From Actinomycetota bacterium (GTDB lineage Bacteria > Actinomycetota > Actinomycetes > Streptosporangiales > Streptosporangiaceae), in NCBI GenBank assembly GCA_019240215.1, contig JAFAYQ010000073.1, positions 1-64,000 of the forward strand: a stretch of 64,000 nt of DNA, read 5' to 3'. The notes beneath the pieces were generated by a model. That model searched no databases and was not told the DNA's origin. It saw only the letters and a list, made by a program, of their open reading frames with translations. Positions within the stretch are counted from its first letter, which is position 1; every line of letters starts with the position of its first letter. Positions 37,387 to 46,036 of the stretch are shown piece after piece. The translations under genes and the position numbers were made by a program.

Positions 37387-38326
37387 AGCGCACCCGGGGG
37401 TCGAGGATCCCGTAGGCGATGTCGGCCAGCAGGTTGCCGACCACGGTGGCCACGCCGACGATAAGCGTGGACCCGAGCAGGGTGGGGAAGTCGTGATGGG
37501 TGGCGGCGTCGTAGAACAGCAGGCCCATCCCTTGGTAGTTGAAGACCTCCTCGACCACGATCGCCCCGGTCACCAGCCCGGGCAGCGACAATCCGACCAC
37601 GGTGACGACCGGCAGCAGCGAGTTGCGCAGCACGTGCCGGGACAGCACCAGCCGCTCGGGCAGGCCCTTGGCCCGGACCACCCGCAGGAACTCCTGGGCC
37701 AGGGTGTCGATGGCCGAGGCGCGCATGTAGCGGCTGAACCCCGCCACCTGGATCAAGGTCAAGGTCAGCACCGGCAGGACCAGGGCCCGCGGCTGGGCCA
37801 GGGCCGATCCGATCGAGCTGCCGGCCGGCGCCTCGGGCAGGAACACGTGCGTCTCGACCGCGAACACCGCCACCAGCATGACCGCCAGCCAGAACGCGGG
37901 CATGCAGTACAGCGTGAACGACACCGTGCTGAGGGTGATGTCGGCGAACCCGCCCCGCTTGACCGCCTGGTACATGCCCATCGGCAGCGAGATCAGCAGG
38001 GCGAGCACGGTCGAGCTGCCGAGCAGCAGCAGGTCCCGCGGCAGCCGCTGGGCGAACAGCGACGACACCGGCTGCTGCAGGTAGTACGAGACCCCCAGGT
38101 TCCCGTGCGCCACCTGGTCCACGTAGGCCCAGAACTGCTTGTACAGCGGCTGGTTGAGCCCATAGGTGGCGTTGAAGATCGCGATCCGGTCGGCGGTCGC
38201 CTTCAGGCCCAGCACCGACCGGGCCACGCTGCCCGGTTCCAGGTGGATCAGCAGGAAGGTCAGCGCCATGAGGCCGATCACGACCACCACGGCCTGACCC
38301 ACCCGCCGGAGCAGATACCCCGTCAC
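37373..38326 (-). CDS. ABC transporter permease (DppB-like), second system (GTG start)
   Basis: YLLRRVGQAVVVVIGLMALTFLLIHLEPGS. Confidence 0.94.
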   Translation of the reverse strand: MTGYLLRRVGQAVVVVIGLMALTFLLIHLEPGSVARSVLGLKATADRIAIFNATYGLNQPLYKQFWAYVDQVAHGNLGVSYYLQQPVSSLFAQRLPRDLLLLGSSTVLALLISLPMGMYQAVKRGGFADITLSTVSFTLYCMPAFWLAVMLVAVFAVETHVFLPEAPAGSSIGSALAQPRALVLPVLTLTLIQVAGFSRYMRASAIDTLAQEFLRVVRAKGLPERLVLSRHVLRNSLLPVVTVVGLSLPGLVTGAIVVEEVFNYQGMGLLFYDAATHHDFPTLLGSTLIVGVATVVGNLLADIAYGILDPRVRYAGR

Positions 38327-40134
38327 TTGGTGTAATACCAGTCCGAGAAATTCTCCCCGCCGGAGAACGGGTTCAGCGGGGCCACCCCGGCCAGGTTGCT
38401 CTTGTAGATCTGCAGGCCTTCGCGCAGCGGCAGCCACAGGAACGGCAGCTGCTGGGCCACGTAGTCCTCGTACTGGAAGAACGTCGAGGTGCTGGAGCTC
38501 TGCAGGGTGGCGGTGATCAGGCTGTCGGTCCTGGGGTCGGAGTACCCGCCCAGGTTCTCCGGCCCGCCGGTGGCGAACACACCGTTGTCGGACGGGTAGA
38601 GCAGGAACTCGTCGTAACCGAACTCGACGATCTGCCAGCCGCAGTTCTGGGTGTGGCTCTTGGCGGTGCACTCCCCCACCGTCCCGACGATCGTGTTGAA
38701 CGGCTCGGCCTTGAGGTCGAGCTTGATCCCGGCCTGCCGTTCCGAGGACTGGACGGCCGCGTTCTCCTCGTCGGTGGTGTCGGTCCCGGAGCCGTAGATC
38801 ACCTGGAACTCCAGCTTCTGGCCGGCCTTGACGCCGGCCCCGCAATCCGCCGCTCCGGAGCCGGGCTTGACGCAGGTGGAGACCCCGTTCGGCACCACGT
38901 TCCAGCCGTGCGCCTTGAGCAGGGCGACGGCGGCGGCCGGCTTGTACGGGTAGGGACCGCCGGCTTTTTCCAGCGGGGATGCCCAGGTCGGGTAGGCCTT
39001 GACCGACACCGGCCCGTTGCCGGGGTCGGCGTAGCCGTTGTAGACCTTGCTGACGATCTGCGGGCGGTTGATCAGCTCCTCCATCGCCTGGCGGAGGTAG
39101 AGCTGCTGGAGCAGCGGGCCGACCTGCGCGTTGTAGAAGTTCGGCTCCAGCCCGGCCACCCCGGGGATGGCCCGGGTCGCGTTCGAGTACCCAGCCGACT
39201 TCAGCTCCCCGAGCTGGTTGACGTCGTCCAGCGGCAGCGAGGCGACCTGGACCGAGCTACCGGAGCGGAGCGCGTCGATCAGGGCGGTGGAGGTGGTGAA
39301 CGACTGGTTCAGCAGCTTGGCCAGGCGCGGCTTGTCCGGGCCGGAGTAGTGCTGGTTGGGCACGTAACCGTAGAGCGAGCCGTCGCTGTTGAACGTGGAC
39401 AGGGTCCACGGCCCGTCGACCACCTTCCACAGCGGGTTGGTGGTGAAGCTGCTGATCTGGCTGCCCTGCTTCTGCAGGAAGGCGTAGACCGCCTTGGCGC
39501 CGGACGCCGTCTGGTCGTAGTTGCCGACCGCGCCCGCGGCCGACTCCCTGTCCCAGGCGTGCTGCGGGATCAGCGGGACGTTGTTGAGCACGTCGTCGGC
39601 GAAGAAGGCCGGGCTGGTCGGCGCGGTCAGGTTGATCACCGCGGTGTGCTGGTTGGTGACGCTGACCGAGCTGACGTCGGTCGGGAACGTGCCGGGGATG
39701 TAGTTGATCCAGTTCTGGTAGTTCGCCTTGAGCAGGTTGTAGGTGAAGATGAAGTCGCGGCTGGTGATGGGCTGGCCGTCCGACCACTTCCAGTCCTTGA
39801 GGGTCATGGTGACCGTCTTGTTGCCGTTGCTGTAGCTCAGTGAGCTGTACAGCGACTTGGCCGGGTCCACGGCCGACTGGCTGCCTTCGCCGTCGTAACT
39901 CAGGTCGGGCCACAGGTATTCGGAGAGGTTGGCGTTGTAGCCGTCGGTGTTGGTGGCCGGCGGGAACGGGAAGATGAAGTTGGGCTGGGCGTCGTTCCAG
40001 GCGACGGTGACGGTGCCGCCGCGAGTGGGCTGCCCGGTCGCCGAACCACCTGATCCATGACCCGAGCTGCAGGCCGCAACCGCCAGTGCGAGCGCCAGCG
40101 CGATCAGCGCGGCTACCCGGCGAGACTTGCCCAT
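38323..40134 (-). CDS. ABC transporter substrate-binding protein family 5 lipoprotein, second system
   Basis: MGKSRRVAALIALALALAVAACSSG; VTMTLKDWKWSDGQPITSRDFIFTYNLLKA. Confidence 0.95.
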   Translation of the reverse strand: MGKSRRVAALIALALALAVAACSSGHGSGGSATGQPTRGGTVTVAWNDAQPNFIFPFPPATNTDGYNANLSEYLWPDLSYDGEGSQSAVDPAKSLYSSLSYSNGNKTVTMTLKDWKWSDGQPITSRDFIFTYNLLKANYQNWINYIPGTFPTDVSSVSVTNQHTAVINLTAPTSPAFFADDVLNNVPLIPQHAWDRESAAGAVGNYDQTASGAKAVYAFLQKQGSQISSFTTNPLWKVVDGPWTLSTFNSDGSLYGYVPNQHYSGPDKPRLAKLLNQSFTTSTALIDALRSGSSVQVASLPLDDVNQLGELKSAGYSNATRAIPGVAGLEPNFYNAQVGPLLQQLYLRQAMEELINRPQIVSKVYNGYADPGNGPVSVKAYPTWASPLEKAGGPYPYKPAAAVALLKAHGWNVVPNGVSTCVKPGSGAADCGAGVKAGQKLEFQVIYGSGTDTTDEENAAVQSSERQAGIKLDLKAEPFNTIVGTVGECTAKSHTQNCGWQIVEFGYDEFLLYPSDNGVFATGGPENLGGYSDPRTDSLITATLQSSSTSTFFQYEDYVAQQLPFLWLPLREGLQIYKSNLAGVAPLNPFSGGENFSDWYYTK

Positions 40135-40243
40135 GTGTGCCCTTTCGTTGGCATCCCCCCGCCTGACGACGCTTATCGTTGGGCCATCTTTCAGTAATCG
40201 ACCTTTCTGGTCAAGAACATAGGGAAAGTGATAGAGAAGCACG

Positions 40244-42361
40244 GTGGAACCGGTGCTGGATGTACGGAATCTGTCGGTGACGATCAAGGTGCCGGCCGCC
40301 GAGGTGCACGCCGCCGGGAACGTCGACCTGCACGTCGCGGCCGGTGAGACGCTCGGCCTGGTCGGCGAGTCCGGGAGCGGCAAGTCGATGACCGCGCTGG
40401 CGGTGATGGGGCTGCTGCCGCCCGGCGGGGCGGTCACCGGCGGTTCGGTCACGTTCGGCGGCCGCGACCTGACCCAGCTGCGGCCCGGTCAGCTGCGCGA
40501 CCTGCGCGGCAACGAGCTGGCGATGGTGTTCCAGGATCCGCTGACCTCCCTGGACCCGACCAAGACGATCGGCTACCAGGTCGCCGAACCGGTCCGGCAG
40601 CACCGCGGGGCCTCGAAGGCGGCGGCCCGGGAGCGGGCGCTGGAGGCGCTGGGCCTGGTCGGCATGCCCCACCCGCGCGAGATCGCCGGCAACTACCCGC
40701 ACCAGCTGTCGGGCGGGCTGCGCCAGCGCGCGATGATCGCGATGGCGCTGGCCTGCGAGCCGAAGCTGCTCATCGCCGACGAGCCGACCACCGCCCTCGA
40801 CGTCACCATCCAGGCCCAGATCCTGGACCTGCTGGCCGGCCTGAAGGAACGGCTGGGCATGGCGATGCTGCTGATCACGCACGACCTGGGGGTCATCGCT
40901 GGGCACGCCGACCGGGTCAGCGTCATGTACGCCGGCCGGATCGTGGAGAGCGCCGGGACCGGCTCGCTGTTCGCACGGATGCGGCACCCGTACAGCCAGG
41001 CGCTGCTGGCCTCGATCCCGCGGCTCAGCCAGGACCCGGGCCAGCCGCTGGCGGCCATTGGCGGCCTGCCCCCGGACCTGGCCGATCCGCCGTCCGGCTG
41101 CCGGTTCGCGGCCCGCTGCCGGTACGCGACTGACCAGTGCCGGGCCGAGGAACCGCCGCTGAGCGGGCGGCCGGGAGCCGGGGAGGAGCACCGGTTCGCC
41201 TGCTGGCACCCGGTTGACGGGCCACTTCCACAGGCACCGGCCACCGTCGGCCCCGCGGCGACGGGACCGCCCGCGGATCGGCCACCCTTTATTCATGATG
41301 AAAATGAGCCGGAGCACCTTGCGGCCAGTACGGCGGAGCCGCTCCTGGAGCTGCGGAACCTGGTCAAGGAGTACCCGGTCACGTCGGGCGCGGTGCTGCG
41401 GCGCCAGGTGGCGGCGGTCCACGCCACCTCCGGGGTGTCGTTCTCGGTGCCCGCCGGCTCGACGTTCGGGCTGGTCGGTGAGTCCGGCTGCGGCAAGACC
41501 ACGGTCGGCAAGATGATCGTGGCGCTGGAGCGACCCGACGCGGGCAGCGTCCGCCTGGCCGGACTGGACCTGGCCACGCTGCGGGGCGAGGCGCTCCGCC
41601 ACCAGCGCCGCGACCTGCAGCTGGTGTTCCAGGATCCGCTGGCCTCGCTGGACCCGCGGATGCGAGTCGGCTCGATCCTGGCCGAGCCGCTGGCCGTCCA
41701 GCACGCCGGTGATCGGGCGGACCGCCGCCGCCGGGTCCTCGAACTGCTCGGCGAGGTCGGCCTGCCGGGCAGCGCGGTCGAGCGGTACCCGCACGAATTC
41801 TCCGGTGGCCAGCGCCAGCGGATCGGGCTGGCCCGGGCGCTGGCTCTCAACCCGCGGCTGATCGTGGCCGACGAGCCGGTCAGCGCGCTCGACGTGTCGA
41901 TCCGGGCGCAGGTCCTGAACCTGATGAAACGGCTGCAGGCCAGCCACGGCCTCACCTACGTGGTGATCTCCCACGACCTGACCGTGATCCGCTACCTGGC
42001 CGACCGGATCGGGGTGATGTACCTGGGCAAGCTGGTCGAACTCGGCTCCCGGGACGATATCTACGCCCGGACCGCCCACCCCTACACGGCCGGGCTGATC
42101 GCCGCTATCCCGGTGCCCGACCCGGCCACCGAACGGGCCAAGTCCGGCCCGGTGGTCACCGGCGAGCTGCCCAGCCCGATCCTCCCGCCGTCGGGCTGCC
42201 GGTTCCGGACCCGCTGCCCGCGAGCCCAGGACATCTGCGCGGCCGAGGAACCGCCGCTCCGCCCGTTCGGCCCCGGGCACCAGGCCGCCTGCCACTTCCC
42301 GCTACAGACGCCGGCCGCAGAGTATGATGCCCCGAAAGCCGGCCAAAACGGTCGACAATAG
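40244..42361 (+). CDS. ABC transporter, dual ATP-binding domains (DppD-DppF-type fusion), second system
   Basis: Two ATPase modules each with C-terminal oligopeptide motif [10 protein letters not shown] and [10 protein letters not shown]. Confidence 0.95.
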   Translation: MEPVLDVRNLSVTIKVPAAEVHAAGNVDLHVAAGETLGLVGESGSGKSMTALAVMGLLPPGGAVTGGSVTFGGRDLTQLRPGQLRDLRGNELAMVFQDPLTSLDPTKTIGYQVAEPVRQHRGASKAAARERALEALGLVGMPHPREIAGNYPHQLSGGLRQRAMIAMALACEPKLLIADEPTTALDVTIQAQILDLLAGLKERLGMAMLLITHDLGVIAGHADRVSVMYAGRIVESAGTGSLFARMRHPYSQALLASIPRLSQDPGQPLAAIGGLPPDLADPPSGCRFAARCRYATDQCRAEEPPLSGRPGAGEEHRFACWHPVDGPLPQAPATVGPAATGPPADRPPFIHDENEPEHLAASTAEPLLELRNLVKEYPVTSGAVLRRQVAAVHATSGVSFSVPAGSTFGLVGESGCGKTTVGKMIVALERPDAGSVRLAGLDLATLRGEALRHQRRDLQLVFQDPLASLDPRMRVGSILAEPLAVQHAGDRADRRRRVLELLGEVGLPGSAVERYPHEFSGGQRQRIGLARALALNPRLIVADEPVSALDVSIRAQVLNLMKRLQASHGLTYVVISHDLTVIRYLADRIGVMYLGKLVELGSRDDIYARTAHPYTAGLIAAIPVPDPATERAKSGPVVTGELPSPILPPSGCRFRTRCPRAQDICAAEEPPLRPFGPGHQAACHFPLQTPAAEYDAPKAGQNGRQ

Positions 42362-42375
42362 GCTCGGGGGGCAGC

Positions 42376-42588
42376 GTGATACGGACGACCGTGGCGGCCG
42401 CGATTGCGGTGGTGGCCGTGGGCGCCGGCTTGGCCGGCCCGACCAGCCGGCTTACCCGCCGTGCTTCGTAAACAACCAGCCGAGCAACGGCCAGGGTTAC
42501 GAAAGCGCCGTCGCCTACGCGGTCGCGACCCAGCTCGGCTTCAAAGCCACGCAGGTCAAGTGGGTCCACGAACCGTTCGACAGCTCCT
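42376..42588 (+). pseudogene. Truncated family 3 amino-acid substrate-binding protein remnant
   Basis: Signal-like VIRTTVAAAIAVVAVGAGLAG in one frame, PPCFVNNQPSNGQGYESAVAYAVATQLGFKATQVKWVHEPFDSSYA in another, then abrupt loss. Confidence 0.75.
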
Positions 42589-42739
42589 ACGCTGGTCGGC
42601 TCGTTCGAACCGCTGATGATGCTGATCCGCACCGGGCGTGGCACACAAATGGGTGAGGCCGAATCCCAAGCCGGGATACCAGCCTGGACCGCCGCTGTTC
42701 GTCAAAGCCACGCGCATGCTCGACCGAGCGGCCTGACAC
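42588..42739 (+). pseudogene. DUF2637 gene remnant fused to the truncated SBP
   Basis: LVGSFEPLMMLIR...ARMLDRAA-stop parallels LVGSFELLMLRRQ...VKRVLDQAA-stop at 16.4-16.55 kb. Confidence 0.65.
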
Positions 42740-42772
42740 GATCCGCGGGCTATAAGAAGCGGACCTGACTTA

Positions 42773-42806
42773 CCGGCGCACACGGCTCCGGAGCCGTGTG
42801 CGCCGG
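42773..42806. terminator. Perfect 34-bp palindrome at the 3' end of the MHS transporter gene
   Basis: CCGGCGCACACGGCTCC/GGAGCCGTGTGCGCCGG. Confidence 0.75.
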
Positions 42807-42815
42807 GTGAACGGT

Positions 42816-44180
42816 TCAGTTGCCGGTGGCGTGGGTCGCCTTGATCAGGCTGCGGTCCGTGCGAGGGACGGGGCGGCCGAGTTGGGCCGTGGGGACCAGG
42901 TAGGTCTCCCGGCCGATGGCAATCGCGATGATGCTGACCAGGCACAGTCCGGCGGTGATGAGTCCAGCGCCGACCCAGGCATCCAGGCCGCTGCCGGCCC
43001 AGGCGCCGATGATGGTGGGGACGAAGCCCGCGAACGCGAAGCCCAGCTGGGTGCCGAGGGCGGTACCGCTCAGCCTTACCGAGGCCGGGAACATCTCACC
43101 GTAGGTGGCGGGCCAGACCGCGCTGGTGGCCGTGTAGACCAGCCCGAACATGACGATGCCGGTGACGAAGATCAGCGCGTAGCTGCCGCTGCGCACCGCG
43201 TACAGGAACGCGAACGTCATGGCGCCCGAGCCCGCCGCGCCACCGATGAACACCGGCTTGCGGCCGATCCGGTCGGACAGCCGCGCCCACAGCGGGATCG
43301 CGCCCAGGGCGACCAGGTTGGCCAGCACCCCGACCCACAGGATCGGCGTCTTCTTCAGCCCGACGGTGTTAACCGCGTAGGACAGCGCCCAGACCGTGAA
43401 GATCGTGCTCGGGGTGGCGATGACCGCGGCCAGTGCGACCCGGAGCACCTGTGGCCAGTGTGACCGGAGCAGCTCGCTGATCGGCAGCCGCACCACTTCG
43501 TCCTGAGCGACCTCGCGGCGGAACACGGGGGTCTCATCCAGCGTCCGGCGGATGAACACCGCGACCACGGTGACCAGCGCGCTGGCCCAGAATGCGATCC
43601 GCCAGCCCCAGGTCAGCAACGAGTGGTCGGGCAGGGCGGCGATGGGGATGAACAGCGCGGTGGCGATGGCCTGACCGCCCTGAGTCCCGCCCAGGGTGAA
43701 GCTGGTGTAGAACGCTCGCCGTCGCTCGGGGGCGTGCTCCAGCGTCAGCGAGTTGGCTCCGGCCTGCTCGCCTCCGGCGAAGAAGCCCTGCAGCAGTCGC
43801 AAGGTGACCAGCAGCACCGGCGCGGCCACCCCGATGGTGGCGTACGACGGTAGGCAGCCGACCAGGAAGGTGGCGGTGCCCATGGCGATGACCGTGGTCA
43901 GCAGAACCTTGCGGCGCCCGTGCCGGTCGCCGAGGTGGCCGAGGCCGATGGCCCCGATCGGGCGGGCGGCGTAACCGACGCCGAACGTGGCCAGCGAGGC
44001 CAGGGTGCCGGCGGCGGAGTCGCTGGCTGGGAAGAACACCTTGCCGAAGACCAGTGCGGCGGCCGTTCCGTAGATGAAAAAGTCGTAGTACTCCAGAGCG
44101 CTGCCGATCCAGGCGGCCCGGGCGGCGGCCCAGGGCTTACCGGCTGGGGCGGGCGATGGATTAGGTACTGCGTCCGGCAT
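42816..44180 (-). CDS. MFS transporter, metabolite:H+ symporter (shikimate/benzoate-type MHS family)
   Basis: AAWIGSALEYYDFFIYGTAAALVFGKVFFP; GVGYAARPIGAIGLGHLGDRHGRRKVL. Confidence 0.93.
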   Translation of the reverse strand: MPDAVPNPSPAPAGKPWAAARAAWIGSALEYYDFFIYGTAAALVFGKVFFPASDSAAGTLASLATFGVGYAARPIGAIGLGHLGDRHGRRKVLLTTVIAMGTATFLVGCLPSYATIGVAAPVLLVTLRLLQGFFAGGEQAGANSLTLEHAPERRRAFYTSFTLGGTQGGQAIATALFIPIAALPDHSLLTWGWRIAFWASALVTVVAVFIRRTLDETPVFRREVAQDEVVRLPISELLRSHWPQVLRVALAAVIATPSTIFTVWALSYAVNTVGLKKTPILWVGVLANLVALGAIPLWARLSDRIGRKPVFIGGAAGSGAMTFAFLYAVRSGSYALIFVTGIVMFGLVYTATSAVWPATYGEMFPASVRLSGTALGTQLGFAFAGFVPTIIGAWAGSGLDAWVGAGLITAGLCLVSIIAIAIGRETYLVPTAQLGRPVPRTDRSLIKATHATGN

Positions 44181-44213
44181 GCGTCCTCCTCGGCGAGGCC
44201 AGCCTGGATTTCC

Positions 44214-44239
44214 TAATGTACTAAATAGTGAGTACGTTA
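44214..44239. promoter_or_regulatory. Inverted repeat TAATGTACT-N8-AGTACGTTA upstream of MHS transporter (TetR operator candidate)
   Basis: 9-bp arms, one mismatch. Confidence 0.6.
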
Positions 44240-44328
44240 AGGGTGCGTCGGCGGGCCGGTGCTGTCAAGGTAGGGCCGCGACCCCGCGGGGCGCGGACGG
44301 CTGAGGGTGAGCGGGCCGGATCGCCGGC

Positions 44329-44994
44329 TCAGGGGACTGCGGACGAGCGGGCGGTGAGGTGGTCGACGACCAGGTCGCCGATCAGGCGGCGGAGGTGGTC
44401 GCGGCGGCCGGGGGCCAGCAGGTCGCGGCCGAAGATCGCCTCGAACGTGTAGCGGTTCGCCTCGCGGAAGATGCAGAACGAGCTGATGATCATGTGGACG
44501 TCGAGGGCGTCCAGGTCGTCGCGGAACACTCCGGCCTGGCGACCGCGCTCCAGGATGCGGGTCAGCACGTCAAGGGCCGGGGCGGCCAGGCCGGGCAGGG
44601 TCGGCAACCGGCGCAGGTGCTCGGCGTGGTGGATGTTCTCGATGCTCACCAGGCGGACGAAGTCCTGGTGGGCCTCGTGGTGGTCGAACGTCAGCTCGGC
44701 CAGCCGCCGGATGGCGACCGCCGGCTCGAGGTGCTCGACGTCGACCTCCTGCTCCAGGGCGCGGATGCGGGAGTAGGCCCGCTCCATCACCGCGACGTAC
44801 AGGCCTTCCTTGCCGCCGAAGTAGTAATAGATCATCCGCTTGGTGGTCGACGTCTTCGCGGCGATGTCGTCCACCCGGGCCCCGGCGTAGCCCTGGTCGG
44901 CGAACACCCGGGTGGCCACCTCCAGCAGCTCGGCCCGGGTCCGGTCGGCGTCACGGATCCGGTCGCCGCGCGGCATCGCCGAGTCGGTCGCCAT
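44329..44994 (-). CDS. TetR/AcrR family transcriptional regulator
   Basis: RTRAELLEVATRVFADQGYAGARVDDIAAKTSTTKRMIYYYFGGKEGLY. Confidence 0.95.
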   Translation of the reverse strand: MATDSAMPRGDRIRDADRTRAELLEVATRVFADQGYAGARVDDIAAKTSTTKRMIYYYFGGKEGLYVAVMERAYSRIRALEQEVDVEHLEPAVAIRRLAELTFDHHEAHQDFVRLVSIENIHHAEHLRRLPTLPGLAAPALDVLTRILERGRQAGVFRDDLDALDVHMIISSFCIFREANRYTFEAIFGRDLLAPGRRDHLRRLIGDLVVDHLTARSSAVP

Positions 44995-45142
44995 CTGTGC
45001 TCCCTCATGCGCAGGCCAGCAGGCAGACGCCCTGCCGTACAGCAACAGTAACGAGACCGCCGGGGAACTGACGTCAGGCGACCCGCGTGGCCGCGGAGAC
45101 CACCTGCGGCCGGCTTGTCCGCGTGGCCTACCGCTCCTAGTA

Positions 45143-45164
45143 TTGAACGTAATGGTTAGTACAT
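45143..45164. promoter_or_regulatory. Second copy of the TetR operator candidate, overlapping the AroE-like start
   Basis: Reverse complement ATGTACTAACCATTACGTTCAA shares ATGTACTAA...TACGTT with 44214-44239. Confidence 0.5.
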
Positions 45165-46036
45165 ATCTGACAGGGCTGGTCGGGGCAGGGATCGGGGCAT
45201 CGCTGTCACCGGCGCTGCACGAGCACGAGGCCGCCGCCCTGGGGCTGCGGTACGAGTACCGGCTCATCGACGTCGGAGAGCTGGGGGTGGGCGTGGAGCA
45301 AGCGCCAGACCTGATCCGCGCCGCCCGGCAGCTGGGATTCGACGGACTGAACATCACCCATCCGTGCAAGCAGGCCGCGCTGGGAGCCCTGGATGAGCTG
45401 TCACCCGAGGTGGCAGTGCTCGGCGCGACCAACACGGTGGTGTTCGACGGCGCCCGGGCTATCGGCCACAACACCGACTGGTCAGGTTTTGCCCGGGCCC
45501 TCCGGCACGGGCTGCCTGGTGCCCCGCTCGGCCAGGTGGTGGTGCTGGGCGCGGGCGGAGCGGGATCGGCAGTCTGCTATGCCCTCGGCCGTCTGGGGGC
45601 GGACCATGTCATCGTCATCGACACCGACCAGGCCCGGGCGGACGGGCTGGCGGACGCGCTGACCCCCGAGCTGGGGCCGGCCCGGTTGGCGGCGGCCGGT
45701 ATCGAAGCCCTGTCGTCGGTGCTGGCCCGGGCGGACGGGCTGGTGCACGCCACCCCGACCGGGATGGCCGGTCACCCCGGCAACGCGGTCCCGGCCAGGG
45801 CCCTGGTCCCGGACCTGTGGGTGGCGGACGTGGTGTACCGGCCGCTGCAGACCGAGCTGCTGGTGGCCGCCCACCGGGCCGGGTGCCGGACGCTGGACGG
45901 CGGCGCCATGGCCGTGTTCCAGGCGGCCGACGCGTTCCGGCTGTTCACCGGCGTCGCGCCCAGCACCCGGCGGATGTTCACCCACTTTGCCCAGCTGACC
46001 AGCGAGGAGGCCGCCGATGCCCGGCGAGCCGGCTGA
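45152..46036 (+). CDS. Shikimate/quinate dehydrogenase (AroE family)
   Basis: GAGIGASLSPALHEHEAAALGL; FDGLNITHPCKQAAL; VVVLGAGGAGSAVCYAL. Confidence 0.95.
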   Translation: MVSTYLTGLVGAGIGASLSPALHEHEAAALGLRYEYRLIDVGELGVGVEQAPDLIRAARQLGFDGLNITHPCKQAALGALDELSPEVAVLGATNTVVFDGARAIGHNTDWSGFARALRHGLPGAPLGQVVVLGAGGAGSAVCYALGRLGADHVIVIDTDQARADGLADALTPELGPARLAAAGIEALSSVLARADGLVHATPTGMAGHPGNAVPARALVPDLWVADVVYRPLQTELLVAAHRAGCRTLDGGAMAVFQAADAFRLFTGVAPSTRRMFTHFAQLTSEEAADARRAG

